DNA of 6,944 bases from Paracoccaceae bacterium (lineage in GTDB: Bacteria; Pseudomonadota; Alphaproteobacteria; Rhodobacterales; Rhodobacteraceae): NCBI GenBank assembly GCA_002400675.1, contig NVQY01000209.1, positions 1 through 6,944 of the forward strand, read 5' to 3'. Shown here in pieces: positions 1 to 5,233 of this stretch (within the stretch, counting starts at the first letter, position 1; every line of letters begins with the position of its first letter). The notes below the pieces were generated by a model. The model searched no databases, was not told where the DNA came from, and worked only from the letters and a program-made list of their open reading frames with translations. The position numbers and the translations under genes were made by a program.

Positions 1-45
1 CCCCCGCCTGCCCCCGGCACCCCCCTCAAAGAAGGAATGCCAGCC

Positions 46-456
46 ATGACCCACCTCTGGAAAAACCAATCCTTCACCATCTCCCACGCCGACGATTCGC
101 CCTTCGTCGGGACCGGCCTGCGCGCGTTCTTTGAATACCGCGACCTTGGCATTAACGCGGCCACCTCCGGCAGATTCGGCGCCCACGTCATCCGCGCCGT
201 TCCCGGCATGGACAGCCCCGGCACATGGCACACCCACGACCTCGATTTCCAGATGGTCTACGTCACCAAAGGCTGGGTGGTGTTCGAATACGAAGACCCC
301 GATGATCAGGGCGGCGAACACCTGTTGCGCGCTGGCTCCTGCACCCTGCAACCCCCCGGCATCCGCCACCGCGAAGTGCGCCACTCCGACGATATGGAAC
401 TGATCGAAATCATCTCGCCCGCCGATTTCACCACCACAAACGCCGAAAAACCCTGA
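46..456 (+). CDS. cupin-domain protein (small single-domain metal-binding beta-barrel)
   Basis: A 136-residue single-domain cupin, probably cytoplasmic since no signal peptide is visible. Both cupin motifs can be seen. Motif 1 is HTHDLDFQ with H62 and H64, followed by the YVTKG turn; the usual glutamate ligand is replaced by Q69, with D67 nearby. Motif 2 fits G-x5-P-x-G-x2-H (GSCTLQPPGIRH), with H108 as the third histidine. In the family these residues bind a divalent metal in a small beta-barrel. Members range from dioxygenases and isomerases to pure ligand sensors, so no reaction can be named. I chose the ATG at 46 over the in-frame ATG at 37 because GAAGGA (31-36) lies 9 nt upstream of 46 but touches 37. 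The next gene starts 50 bp downstream on the same strand, so co-transcription is plausible. Family assignment is firm; function is unknown. Confidence 0.85.
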   Translation: MTHLWKNQSFTISHADDSPFVGTGLRAFFEYRDLGINAATSGRFGAHVIRAVPGMDSPGTWHTHDLDFQMVYVTKGWVVFEYEDPDDQGGEHLLRAGSCTLQPPGIRHREVRHSDDMELIEIISPADFTTTNAEKP

Positions 457-463
457 CCCAAGA

Positions 464-473
464 TTTGTACAAA
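464..473. promoter_or_regulatory. perfect 10-bp palindrome TTTGTACAAA between cupin and DUF6497-like genes
   Basis: The sequence TTTGTACAAA is its own reverse complement and lies in the 50-bp gap between two genes. Its right half, GTACAAAA (467-474), recurs as a direct repeat at 500-507, where it runs into the start codon of the next gene, 33 bp away. This could be an operator, or it could be chance in a short AT-richer gap. No factor is assigned. It differs from the TTTGCAAA operator motif reported for the propionate regulator PccR by two central bases. Confidence 0.25.
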
Positions 474-506
474 ACGCAACAAACCCACGAAGGAGGGTGG
501 TACAAA

Positions 507-914
507 ATGAACAAAATCACCCGGATGCCCCGGCTTGCCGCCGCCCTTGTGCTGCTCACCGGCCCCGCCTTCGCACAGCAGAATTTGCAAGTCCCCTCGG
601 GCCAACCCATCACCTTGGGCGAGGTCCTGATAGACGACCGCCCCGGCACCACCTGGATTCGATTCCGCTTTGTCGCGCCGCAAATCGGCAACGACGCAGG
701 CCAGATCAATTACGAGACTTCTTCCGCCGATATCGACTACCTCTGCGAGGCGCTGGTGCTGCCCTACCTCGCGCAATACGACCTGACCCCGGCGCGCGTG
801 GTCATATCCCTGTCGGACCGTTCTGTGCCCTTTGGCACCTCTGACCCGGACGCCACGCAGTTCTTCGAATCCTACAGCCCCGACAAAACCGCCTGCATCT
901 GGGAGGCCTTCTGA
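507..914 (+). CDS. small secreted protein, DUF6497-like, unknown function
   Basis: A 135-residue exported protein. The N-terminus has a basic n-region (K3, R6, R9), a hydrophobic stretch (residues 10-18) and an AFA cleavage site before Q24, so the mature protein is about 112 residues and probably periplasmic. The mature part has a pattern I associate with the DUF6497 family of Rhodobacterales: VPSGQ near the new N-terminus, RFRFVAP (residues 52-58), a VVISLSDR strand (98-105), FG then TQFFE, and a terminal CIWEAF. There are only two cysteines, C80 and C130, which could form a disulfide. The ATG at 507 was chosen over an in-frame ATG at 465 because AGGAGG (491-496) sits 10 nt upstream and the signal peptide then begins correctly. 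No enzymatic motif is seen. The DUF name comes from memory of the pattern and has not been searched. Confidence 0.8.
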   Translation: MNKITRMPRLAAALVLLTGPAFAQQNLQVPSGQPITLGEVLIDDRPGTTWIRFRFVAPQIGNDAGQINYETSSADIDYLCEALVLPYLAQYDLTPARVVISLSDRSVPFGTSDPDATQFFESYSPDKTACIWEAF

Positions 915-967
915 TGCCCGCAAAACTCAAACAATCCCAACGACTTAACAAGGTTCCCCCATGCTGA
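914..967 (+). CDS. possible 17-codon mini-ORF linking two genes
   Basis: A tiny reading frame coding for MPAKLKQSQRLNKVPPC. Its ATG overlaps the stop of the DUF6497-like gene (TGATG, 912-916), and GGAGG (902-906) lies 7 nt upstream at ideal spacing. Its TGA (965-967) comes one base after the ATG (961-963) of the next gene. This layout would let ribosomes pass from one gene to the next by coupled translation. The product is too short to judge, and the GGAGG is also required by the Trp-Glu codons of the preceding gene, so the arrangement may be accidental. Confidence 0.2.
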   Translation: MPAKLKQSQRLNKVPPC

Positions 968-1308
968 AACACCGTGGCTTCCCCGGTCGCCTTGCCGGCA
1001 CCGATTTCCAGTTCACCATCCGGCGCGGCAACGCCAAGGGCGTGACACCGCTGGTCCGGCGTGAACGCTTTGCCGACCGCAGACCGGCGGACCGGCGCGC
1101 CGACGCCGGGTTCATCGCCGCCCTCTGGGCGCAGTTCGGCGATCAACCGTTCGAGCGGGGAAATCTCGACGCCGGGCGCCTCAGCTGGCTGTTTGGCCGC
1201 GAAGTCGTTCCCGCAGAAGATCCTTTTGATCCAGCCAGTTACGACGCCCTGCTGGTGATCCGCGAAGCTGTGGCGCGTGCCGCGTTCCCCGACGTTTTCA
1301 AGGATTGA
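961..1308 (+). CDS. conserved-type hypothetical protein, cytoplasmic, 115 residues
   Basis: I do not recognise this protein family. It has 115 residues with no signal peptide, no membrane segment and no cysteine. The first 50 residues are strongly basic, with an arginine-rich stretch (RRERFADRRPADRRAD, residues 33-48). The C-terminal half is more acidic and hydrophobic, and the VIREAVARAAF segment (about residues 98-108) probably forms a helix. AAGG (950-953) lies 7 nt before the ATG and serves as a modest ribosome-binding site. The gene begins 46 bp after the preceding stop on the same strand. Its stop at 1306-1308 is followed by a non-coding stretch ending in a terminator at 1479-1523, so it is probably the last gene of the upstream transcription unit. 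The basic N-terminus could mean nucleic-acid or acidic-partner binding, but that is a guess. Confidence 0.7.
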   Translation: MLKHRGFPGRLAGTDFQFTIRRGNAKGVTPLVRRERFADRRPADRRADAGFIAALWAQFGDQPFERGNLDAGRLSWLFGREVVPAEDPFDPASYDALLVIREAVARAAFPDVFKD

Positions 1309-1478
1309 TCGGCGTGATGTCGCACAAGCCCATGATTTTTCGGCAAGAAGCAGCCCAAATCACCGGATTTTTCCGCGCCCCCTTGGTCGATTGCGCAACC
1401 TCGGGCAACGTCCTGTCAGCAAGTGGTAAAATCTATCCTACACCATTTGCTGACCAACCAATCCCTGCAACATCCCTT
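1309..1478 (+). other. non-coding stretch, long 3' UTR or small-RNA region
   Basis: There is no convincing gene here. A frame stays open on the plus strand from 1305, but it has no ribosome-binding site, contains rare codons and runs straight through the hairpin downstream. Small local structures are present, such as AAATC-accg-GATTT (1357-1370), which is too weak to act as a terminator. A -10-like TAAAAT (1427-1432) has no matching -35 element. If it were active it would give an RNA of about 85 nt ending at the terminator at 1523. Otherwise the stretch is a long 3' untranslated region of the upstream genes. Confidence 0.4.
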
Positions 1479-1523
1479 TTCGGGTGGGCTGGCGTTTCTC
1501 GCGCCAGTCTGCCCGAATTTTTT
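1479..1523 (+). terminator. strong intrinsic terminator
   Basis: The arms 1479-1494 and 1502-1517 pair over 16 positions. Thirteen are Watson-Crick pairs, including two outer T-A pairs, and three are G-U wobbles. The loop is 7 nt (1495-1501). A run of six T (1518-1523) follows at once on the plus strand. The minus strand lacks a T run after the stem, so this acts rightward only. It would end transcripts coming from the 961-1308 gene, or a short RNA starting near 1440. Confidence 0.85.
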
Positions 1524-1660
1524 CGTGTCAGCCTGCGTAAGCCTTTGAATCGGCGGGGATTCGCCCAAACACGAATCGCTTCTGAATATCCCTTGCGCGA
1601 TCGTCCCGACGGGCGCTTTGTGCGCCTATCCGTCACGAACAAAAAACAAGGATGGGCAAC
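1524..1660 (+). promoter_or_regulatory. upstream region of the small lipoprotein gene
   Basis: Because a terminator closes the previous transcript at 1523, this 137-bp gap should hold the promoter of the lipoprotein gene. I see no good -35/-10 pair; TTGAAT (1545-1550) has no partner at a suitable distance. There is an exact inverted repeat, GATTCG (1558-1563) and CGAATC (1572-1577), with an 8-nt spacer. A smaller hairpin, CGTCC-cgac-GGGCG, lies at about 1602-1615. Either could be an operator or a leader structure. The promoter is inferred from position, not seen. Confidence 0.35.
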
Positions 1661-1867
1661 ATGCGGGCAAGAAAACTCTACACTTCATTGGCACTTTTGG
1701 CGGCCCTCGCGGCCTGCGGCGAAACAACCGGTGAACAGGCACTTTATGGCGCGGGGGCGGGCATGCTTGGGTCGCTCCTGGTTGATGGCGATCCGTTGCT
1801 GGGGGCCGCTGCGGGGGCCGGTGGCAACTATTTGTATTGCCAAGCCAACCCGGGCAAATGCGGCTAA
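1661..1867 (+). CDS. small glycine-rich lipoprotein, unknown function
   Basis: A 68-residue predicted lipoprotein. A basic start (R2, R4, K5) and a hydrophobic run lead to the lipobox LAAC with C19, the residue expected to be lipidated and to become the mature N-terminus. The mature part has about 50 residues and carries glycine- and alanine-rich stretches (GAGAGMLG at 30-37, GAAAGAGG at 48-55) like the glycine zippers of small envelope lipoproteins. It ends in a short tail with two further cysteines, C60 and C67, which could pair. The ATG at 1661 is preferred to the in-frame ATG at 1652 because AAGGA (1648-1652) lies 8 nt upstream of 1661 but overlaps 1652. The gene is flanked by terminators on both sides, so it appears to be its own transcription unit. 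Envelope location is well supported; the role is unknown. Confidence 0.8.
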   Translation: MRARKLYTSLALLAALAACGETTGEQALYGAGAGMLGSLLVDGDPLLGAAAGAGGNYLYCQANPGKCG

Positions 1868-1890
1868 GCCCCTAGCAGGGCAGCCTTTTT
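1862..1890 (+). terminator. intrinsic terminator overlapping the lipoprotein stop codon
   Basis: GGCT (1862-1865) pairs with AGCC (1882-1885), and GCCC (1868-1871) pairs with GGGC (1878-1881). This gives an 8-bp stem with an AA bulge (1866-1867) and a 6-nt loop. Five T (1886-1890) follow directly. The stem begins in the last glycine codon and includes the TAA stop, so a ribosome at the stop would interfere with folding of the lower part. Confidence 0.65.
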
Positions 1891-1925
1891 CCGCCAACCG
1901 GTTCCTGCGGGGACCAAGCCGCCAC

Positions 1926-1973
1926 GCGCAAAGCGCCGTCGCGGGCCTCTTGGCCTGCGGCGGCGCTTTGCGT
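1926..1973. terminator. near-perfect 22-bp hairpin upstream of pccA
   Basis: The arms 1926-1947 and 1952-1973 pair over 22 positions with a 4-nt TCTT loop. Nineteen are Watson-Crick pairs and three are G-U wobbles. No T run follows on either strand, so it is not a textbook intrinsic terminator. It may be a second terminator, a barrier that protects RNA ends, or a leader structure ahead of pccA, which begins 44 bp further on. The structure is certain from the sequence; the function is inferred. Confidence 0.6.
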
Positions 1974-2017
1974 TCGCTTATCCCCAACTCGCCCTTCTTC
2001 AATCCAAAGGACACCCC

Positions 2018-4018
2018 ATGTTCAAAAAGATCCTGATCGCCAACCGGGGCGAAATCGCCTGCCGCGTCATCAAGACCGCCCGCAAGATGGGCATCACATC
2101 CGTAGCGATCTATTCCGACGCCGACGCCGACGCGCTGCATGTGAAAATGGCCGACGAGGCGATCCATATCGGCCCACCCCCCGCCAATCAGTCCTATATC
2201 GTCATTGACAAGGTGATGGACGCGGTTCGCCAATCAGGGGCCGAGGCCGTGCATCCAGGTTACGGATTTTTGTCGGAAAATGCTAAATTTGCCAAAGCCT
2301 TAGCCGAAATCGGCGTGGCCTTTGTCGGCCCGCCGGTGGGCGCGATCGAAAAGATGGGCGACAAGATCACCTCGAAAAAGATCGCCCAGGAGGCCGGGGT
2401 CAGCACCGTTCCCGGCTACATGGGCCTGATCGCCGACGCGGATGAGGCGGTGAAGATTTCCAACCAGGTCGGCTATCCGGTGATGCTCAAGGCCAGCGCT
2501 GGCGGTGGCGGCAAGGGCATGCGCATCGCCTGGAACGACGACGAGGCGCGCGAGGGGTTCCAGAGTTCCAAGAACGAAGCCGCCAGCAGCTTTGGCGACG
2601 ACCGGATTTTCATCGAAAAGTTCATCACCCAGCCGCGCCACATCGAAATTCAGGTGCTATGCGACGCCCACGGCAACGGCGTCTATCTGGGCGAACGCGA
2701 ATGCAGCATCCAGCGGCGCAACCAAAAGGTGGTCGAAGAGGCCCCCAGCCCGTTTCTCGACGAGGAAACCCGCAAAGCCATGGGCGAACAGGCGGTTATG
2801 CTGGCCCAAGCGGTTGATTACGCGTCGGCCGGCACGGTCGAATTCATCGTTGACGGCGAGCGGAACTTTTTCTTCCTCGAAATGAACACCCGCCTTCAGG
2901 TGGAACACCCGGTGACCGAACTGATTACCGGGATTGATCTGGTGGAACAGATGCTGCGCGTCGCCAACGGAGAGCCGCTTAGCATCACGCAGGCTGACGT
3001 CAAACTGAACGGCTGGGCCATTGAAAACCGGCTTTACGCCGAAGATCCCTATCGCGGCTTCCTGCCCTCTATTGGCCGTCTGACCCGCTATCGCCCGCCG
3101 GCGGAAATCGTTGAATCCGACCATATCGTGCGAAATGACACCGGCGTTTACGAAGGTGGAGAGATTTCCATGTATTACGACCCCATGATTGCAAAACTCT
3201 GCACATGGGCACCGACTCGGGCACAGGCCATCGACCACATGCGCAACGCGCTGGACGGCTTCGAACTGGAAGGGATCGGCCACAACCTGCCGTTCCTGTC
3301 GGCGGTGATGGATCATCCGATTTTCATGGCCGGGGACATGACCACCGCCTTTATAGAGGAACAATATCCCGATGGTTTTGAAGGGGTTAACCTGCCTCAG
3401 GACGCCTTGCGCCGGATTGCCGCCAGTGCGGCGGCGATGCACCGGGTGGCCGAAATCCGGCGTACTCGCGTGTCCGGGCGCATGGACAACCACGAACGCC
3501 GGGTGGGCACCGATTGGGTGGTGACGTTGCAGGGCCACCGCTTTGACGTGGTGATCGACGCCGATCCCGAGGGGTCGAACGTTACGTTTGACGATGGAGC
3601 GGTGCTGCGGGTTGCCAGCGACTGGACGCCGGGCGATCAACTGGCTGAATTGCAGGTGGACGGCGCGCTGTTGGTGCTGAAAGTGGGCAAGATCTCGGGC
3701 GGGTTCCGCATCCGGTCAAGGGGGGCTGACATGAAGGTGCATGTACGCACCCCACGTCAGGCCGAACTAGCCGAACTGATGCCGGAAAAACTGCCGCCCG
3801 ATACGTCCAAATACCTGCTGTGTCCGATGCCCGGGCTGATCGTCAAGGTCGATGTCGAGGTCGGGCAGGAGGTGCAGGAAGGTCAGGCGCTGTGCACGGT
3901 CGAGGCGATGAAGATGGAAAACATCCTGCGCGCCGAGAGGAAAGGCGTGGTGGCCAGGATCAACGCGGCGGGCGGGGATTCGCTGGCGGTGGATGATGTG
4001 ATAATGGAGTTTGAATAG
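2018..4018 (+). CDS. pccA: propionyl-CoA carboxylase alpha subunit (biotin carboxylase and biotin carrier)
   Basis: A complete 666-residue subunit. It carboxylates its own biotin using ATP and bicarbonate and passes the carboxyl group to the PccB subunit, which forms (S)-methylmalonyl-CoA in the cytoplasm. The biotin carboxylase domain (about 1-448) starts with KILIANRGEIACRV. It has the ATP-grasp glycine loop KASAGGGGKGMR (K158-R169), RNQKVVEEAP with K237, and EMNTRLQVEHPVTE. In the last motif E288, N290, R292 and E296 fall on the same numbers as the E. coli AccC active site, as does R338. A linking BT-type domain that joins alpha to beta (about 450-590) follows. The C-terminal biotin carrier domain has CPMPG and AMKMEN with K632, the biotinylated lysine, 34 residues from the end. 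AAAGGA (2006-2011) lies 6 nt before the ATG. The length fits PccA; related 3-methylcrotonyl-CoA carboxylase alpha is the main alternative, and the mutase gene nearby argues against it. No pccB lies in the window. Confidence 0.95.
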   Translation: MFKKILIANRGEIACRVIKTARKMGITSVAIYSDADADALHVKMADEAIHIGPPPANQSYIVIDKVMDAVRQSGAEAVHPGYGFLSENAKFAKALAEIGVAFVGPPVGAIEKMGDKITSKKIAQEAGVSTVPGYMGLIADADEAVKISNQVGYPVMLKASAGGGGKGMRIAWNDDEAREGFQSSKNEAASSFGDDRIFIEKFITQPRHIEIQVLCDAHGNGVYLGERECSIQRRNQKVVEEAPSPFLDEETRKAMGEQAVMLAQAVDYASAGTVEFIVDGERNFFFLEMNTRLQVEHPVTELITGIDLVEQMLRVANGEPLSITQADVKLNGWAIENRLYAEDPYRGFLPSIGRLTRYRPPAEIVESDHIVRNDTGVYEGGEISMYYDPMIAKLCTWAPTRAQAIDHMRNALDGFELEGIGHNLPFLSAVMDHPIFMAGDMTTAFIEEQYPDGFEGVNLPQDALRRIAASAAAMHRVAEIRRTRVSGRMDNHERRVGTDWVVTLQGHRFDVVIDADPEGSNVTFDDGAVLRVASDWTPGDQLAELQVDGALLVLKVGKISGGFRIRSRGADMKVHVRTPRQAELAELMPEKLPPDTSKYLLCPMPGLIVKVDVEVGQEVQEGQALCTVEAMKMENILRAERKGVVARINAAGGDSLAVDDVIMEFE

Positions 4019-4023
4019 GGGCG

Positions 4024-4575
4024 ATGATTGCCGGTCAGGGGACATATCAAGGACGTGCGACGCCCGCCCGCTTTGGGCGCGTGTCTCTTGTCCTGACGGC
4101 CATTTCGCTGCTTTTCCTCACCGCCTGCGCCCTTGACCGGCAAAACGCGGTGCGTGCACAGCTCGACAGTTGGGTGGTCCTGCGCGAGACGCTTTATTTC
4201 AACTCGACCCGCATTTGTACGGCGGGGGTGTTCGCAACCGGGGCTTCTACAATCCTGTCGGGGGCCAAGAAAGTGCGCTCTGTCGCGCGGGGCGTGCGGG
4301 CGGTCGGGCAGGGGGACGCGGTTGCCTTTGATGTTCCCGGCCTGTCGCCGGCGGATGTGCAATCGGGGATCGACGCCACCACCCGCCCGGTCAGCCTTGC
4401 CATTCTGACCTCGGGGCTGGCGGCCAAGGATTGCCTGACGGATGACCTGCAAGAGGCGTTCACCAACGCCCTGTTCGCGCCTGATGCGGTATTGATCTTT
4501 GATCCCGCCAGCCGCGCCGTCGCGGTGTTTGATCGCGCGCAAAAACAGGTGTTTTTCACCAGGGCGGATCCGTGA
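4024..4575 (+). CDS. predicted lipoprotein of unknown function, probably co-transcribed with pccA
   Basis: A 183-residue protein that I cannot place in a named family. A hydrophobic stretch, SLVLTAISLLFLTAC (21-35), ends in a lipobox with C35, so lipid anchoring in the envelope is likely. The n-region before it is unusually long, which makes the start uncertain; no better in-frame start gives a basic n-region. The mature part has two other cysteines, C65 (STRIC) and C137 (AAKDC), which could form a disulfide. It also has a stretch FDPASRAVAVFDRAQKQVFF near the end that reads like paired beta strands. The gene starts 5 bp after the pccA stop, with only a weak GGGG as ribosome-binding site, so translation probably depends on coupling to pccA. 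Its stop is 4 bp from the stop of the opposing DUF4174 gene. Confidence 0.75.
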   Translation: MIAGQGTYQGRATPARFGRVSLVLTAISLLFLTACALDRQNAVRAQLDSWVVLRETLYFNSTRICTAGVFATGASTILSGAKKVRSVARGVRAVGQGDAVAFDVPGLSPADVQSGIDATTRPVSLAILTSGLAAKDCLTDDLQEAFTNALFAPDAVLIFDPASRAVAVFDRAQKQVFFTRADP

Positions 4576-4579
4576 TGGG

Positions 4580-5026
4580 TCAGCTGCCTTTGCGCCGTTC
4601 CACGACCTCGCGCTGGCGCATGGGGGTCTTGTCGATAGAGCGGGTTATCTCGCGCACCGACCACGGGTACGGCTTGCGCAGCTTGACCACCCCGTCCTTG
4701 TCCACCAACACCATCTGGAACCCGCGTGGGCGCAGTTTCATGCGGATAGGGCGGCGCGCCGCCGGGTCGGTATCGGTCAGCACCACCACATCGCGGTCCG
4801 CCAGCCTTTCCTCGTCCTCCATCAACAGGTCTATCTGCTGCTGGAACCGCGGGTCGGCGGGAGAGTCGGCAAACACCATAATAATGCGAGAGACCCACAG
4901 AAAGCTTTCGAGTTCTGAGTCTCCGGCGGGGCGAAAAACCCCGTGCACCTCAGGGGTGGCGGGGTCGCCGGCCAGGGCCGTCATCGGAATTATTGTTGCC
5001 AGAACAAGGGCTAATGTGCGGGTCAT
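4580..5026 (-). CDS. DUF4174-family periplasmic protein
   Basis: A 148-residue exported protein on the minus strand. The signal peptide MTRTLALVLATIIPMTALA ends in an ALA site before G20. The mature part has features I associate with DUF4174: SFLW (41-44), the RIIMVFADSPADPRF segment (47-61), RDVVVLTDTDP (78-88), LRPRGF (98-103), DKDG (109-112), and a terminal SIDKTPMRQRE (130-140). The alternation of strands and helices suggests a thioredoxin-like fold, but there is no cysteine at all, so thiol redox chemistry is excluded. AGGAG (complement of 5032-5036) lies 5 nt before the ATG. A -10-like TTATAT on the minus strand (complement of 5047-5052) might drive it, without a clear -35. It is transcribed against the pccA-side genes and divergently from the sulfotransferase-like gene. 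Function is unknown. Confidence 0.85.
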   Translation of the reverse strand: MTRTLALVLATIIPMTALAGDPATPEVHGVFRPAGDSELESFLWVSRIIMVFADSPADPRFQQQIDLLMEDEERLADRDVVVLTDTDPAARRPIRMKLRPRGFQMVLVDKDGVVKLRKPYPWSVREITRSIDKTPMRQREVVERRKGS

Positions 5027-5053
5027 GTGGTCTCCTGTCTGCTCGAATATAAG

Positions 5054-5089
5054 CCGGGATCAGCCAATTGCACCCGCTGATTGGCCCGG
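5054..5089. promoter_or_regulatory. inverted repeat in the divergent intergenic region
   Basis: GCCAAT (5063-5068) pairs with ATTGGC (5080-5085) across an 11-nt loop. An outer CCGG/CCGG stem (5054-5057 with 5086-5089) is separated from it by a 5-nt bulge. It lies between the two divergent genes, just upstream of a -10-like TTATAT on the minus strand, so it could be an operator for the DUF4174 gene. No factor is recognised. Confidence 0.3.
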
Positions 5090-5133
5090 GGGGGCGAAAT
5101 TCTTTGTGAAAGGTTTCGCAAGCGCGGACAAGT

Positions 5134-5143
5134 TTAACGTTAA
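5134..5143. promoter_or_regulatory. perfect 10-bp palindrome TTAACGTTAA upstream of the sulfotransferase-like gene
   Basis: TTAACGTTAA is its own reverse complement and sits in an AT-richer patch. It is flanked by GACAA (5127-5131) and TTGTC (5149-5153), a second inverted pair almost centred on it. The nested symmetry suggests a binding site for a dimeric regulator. I see no convincing -35/-10 pair for the rightward gene. The regulator is not known. Confidence 0.35.
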
Positions 5144-5233
5144 TCGCTTTGTCAGAGGTTGGGGGCGATGATGTCTGTATCCCCCGCGATCAGGCCGAAC
5201 GGGGCGGCCACCATTCGACGGATCGGCAGACCC

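Noticed and set aside
306..923. Minus-strand frame of 205 codons opposite the cupin and DUF6497-like genes
   Set aside because: It is a shadow frame that crosses two well-supported genes.
1305..2036. Open plus-strand frame of 243 codons across the intergenic regions
   Set aside because: It has no ribosome-binding site, reads through three hairpins and across the lipoprotein gene in another frame, and its amino-acid make-up is not protein-like.
2657..3640. Minus-strand frame of 327 codons opposite pccA
   Set aside because: It lies wholly inside a certain gene. Its rich His/Val/Arg make-up is the usual antisense shadow of GC-rich coding sequence.
4572..5171. Plus-strand frame of 199 codons opposite the DUF4174 gene
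   Set aside because: The minus-strand frame has a signal peptide, a good ribosome-binding site and family motifs; this one is arginine/serine-rich shadow sequence.
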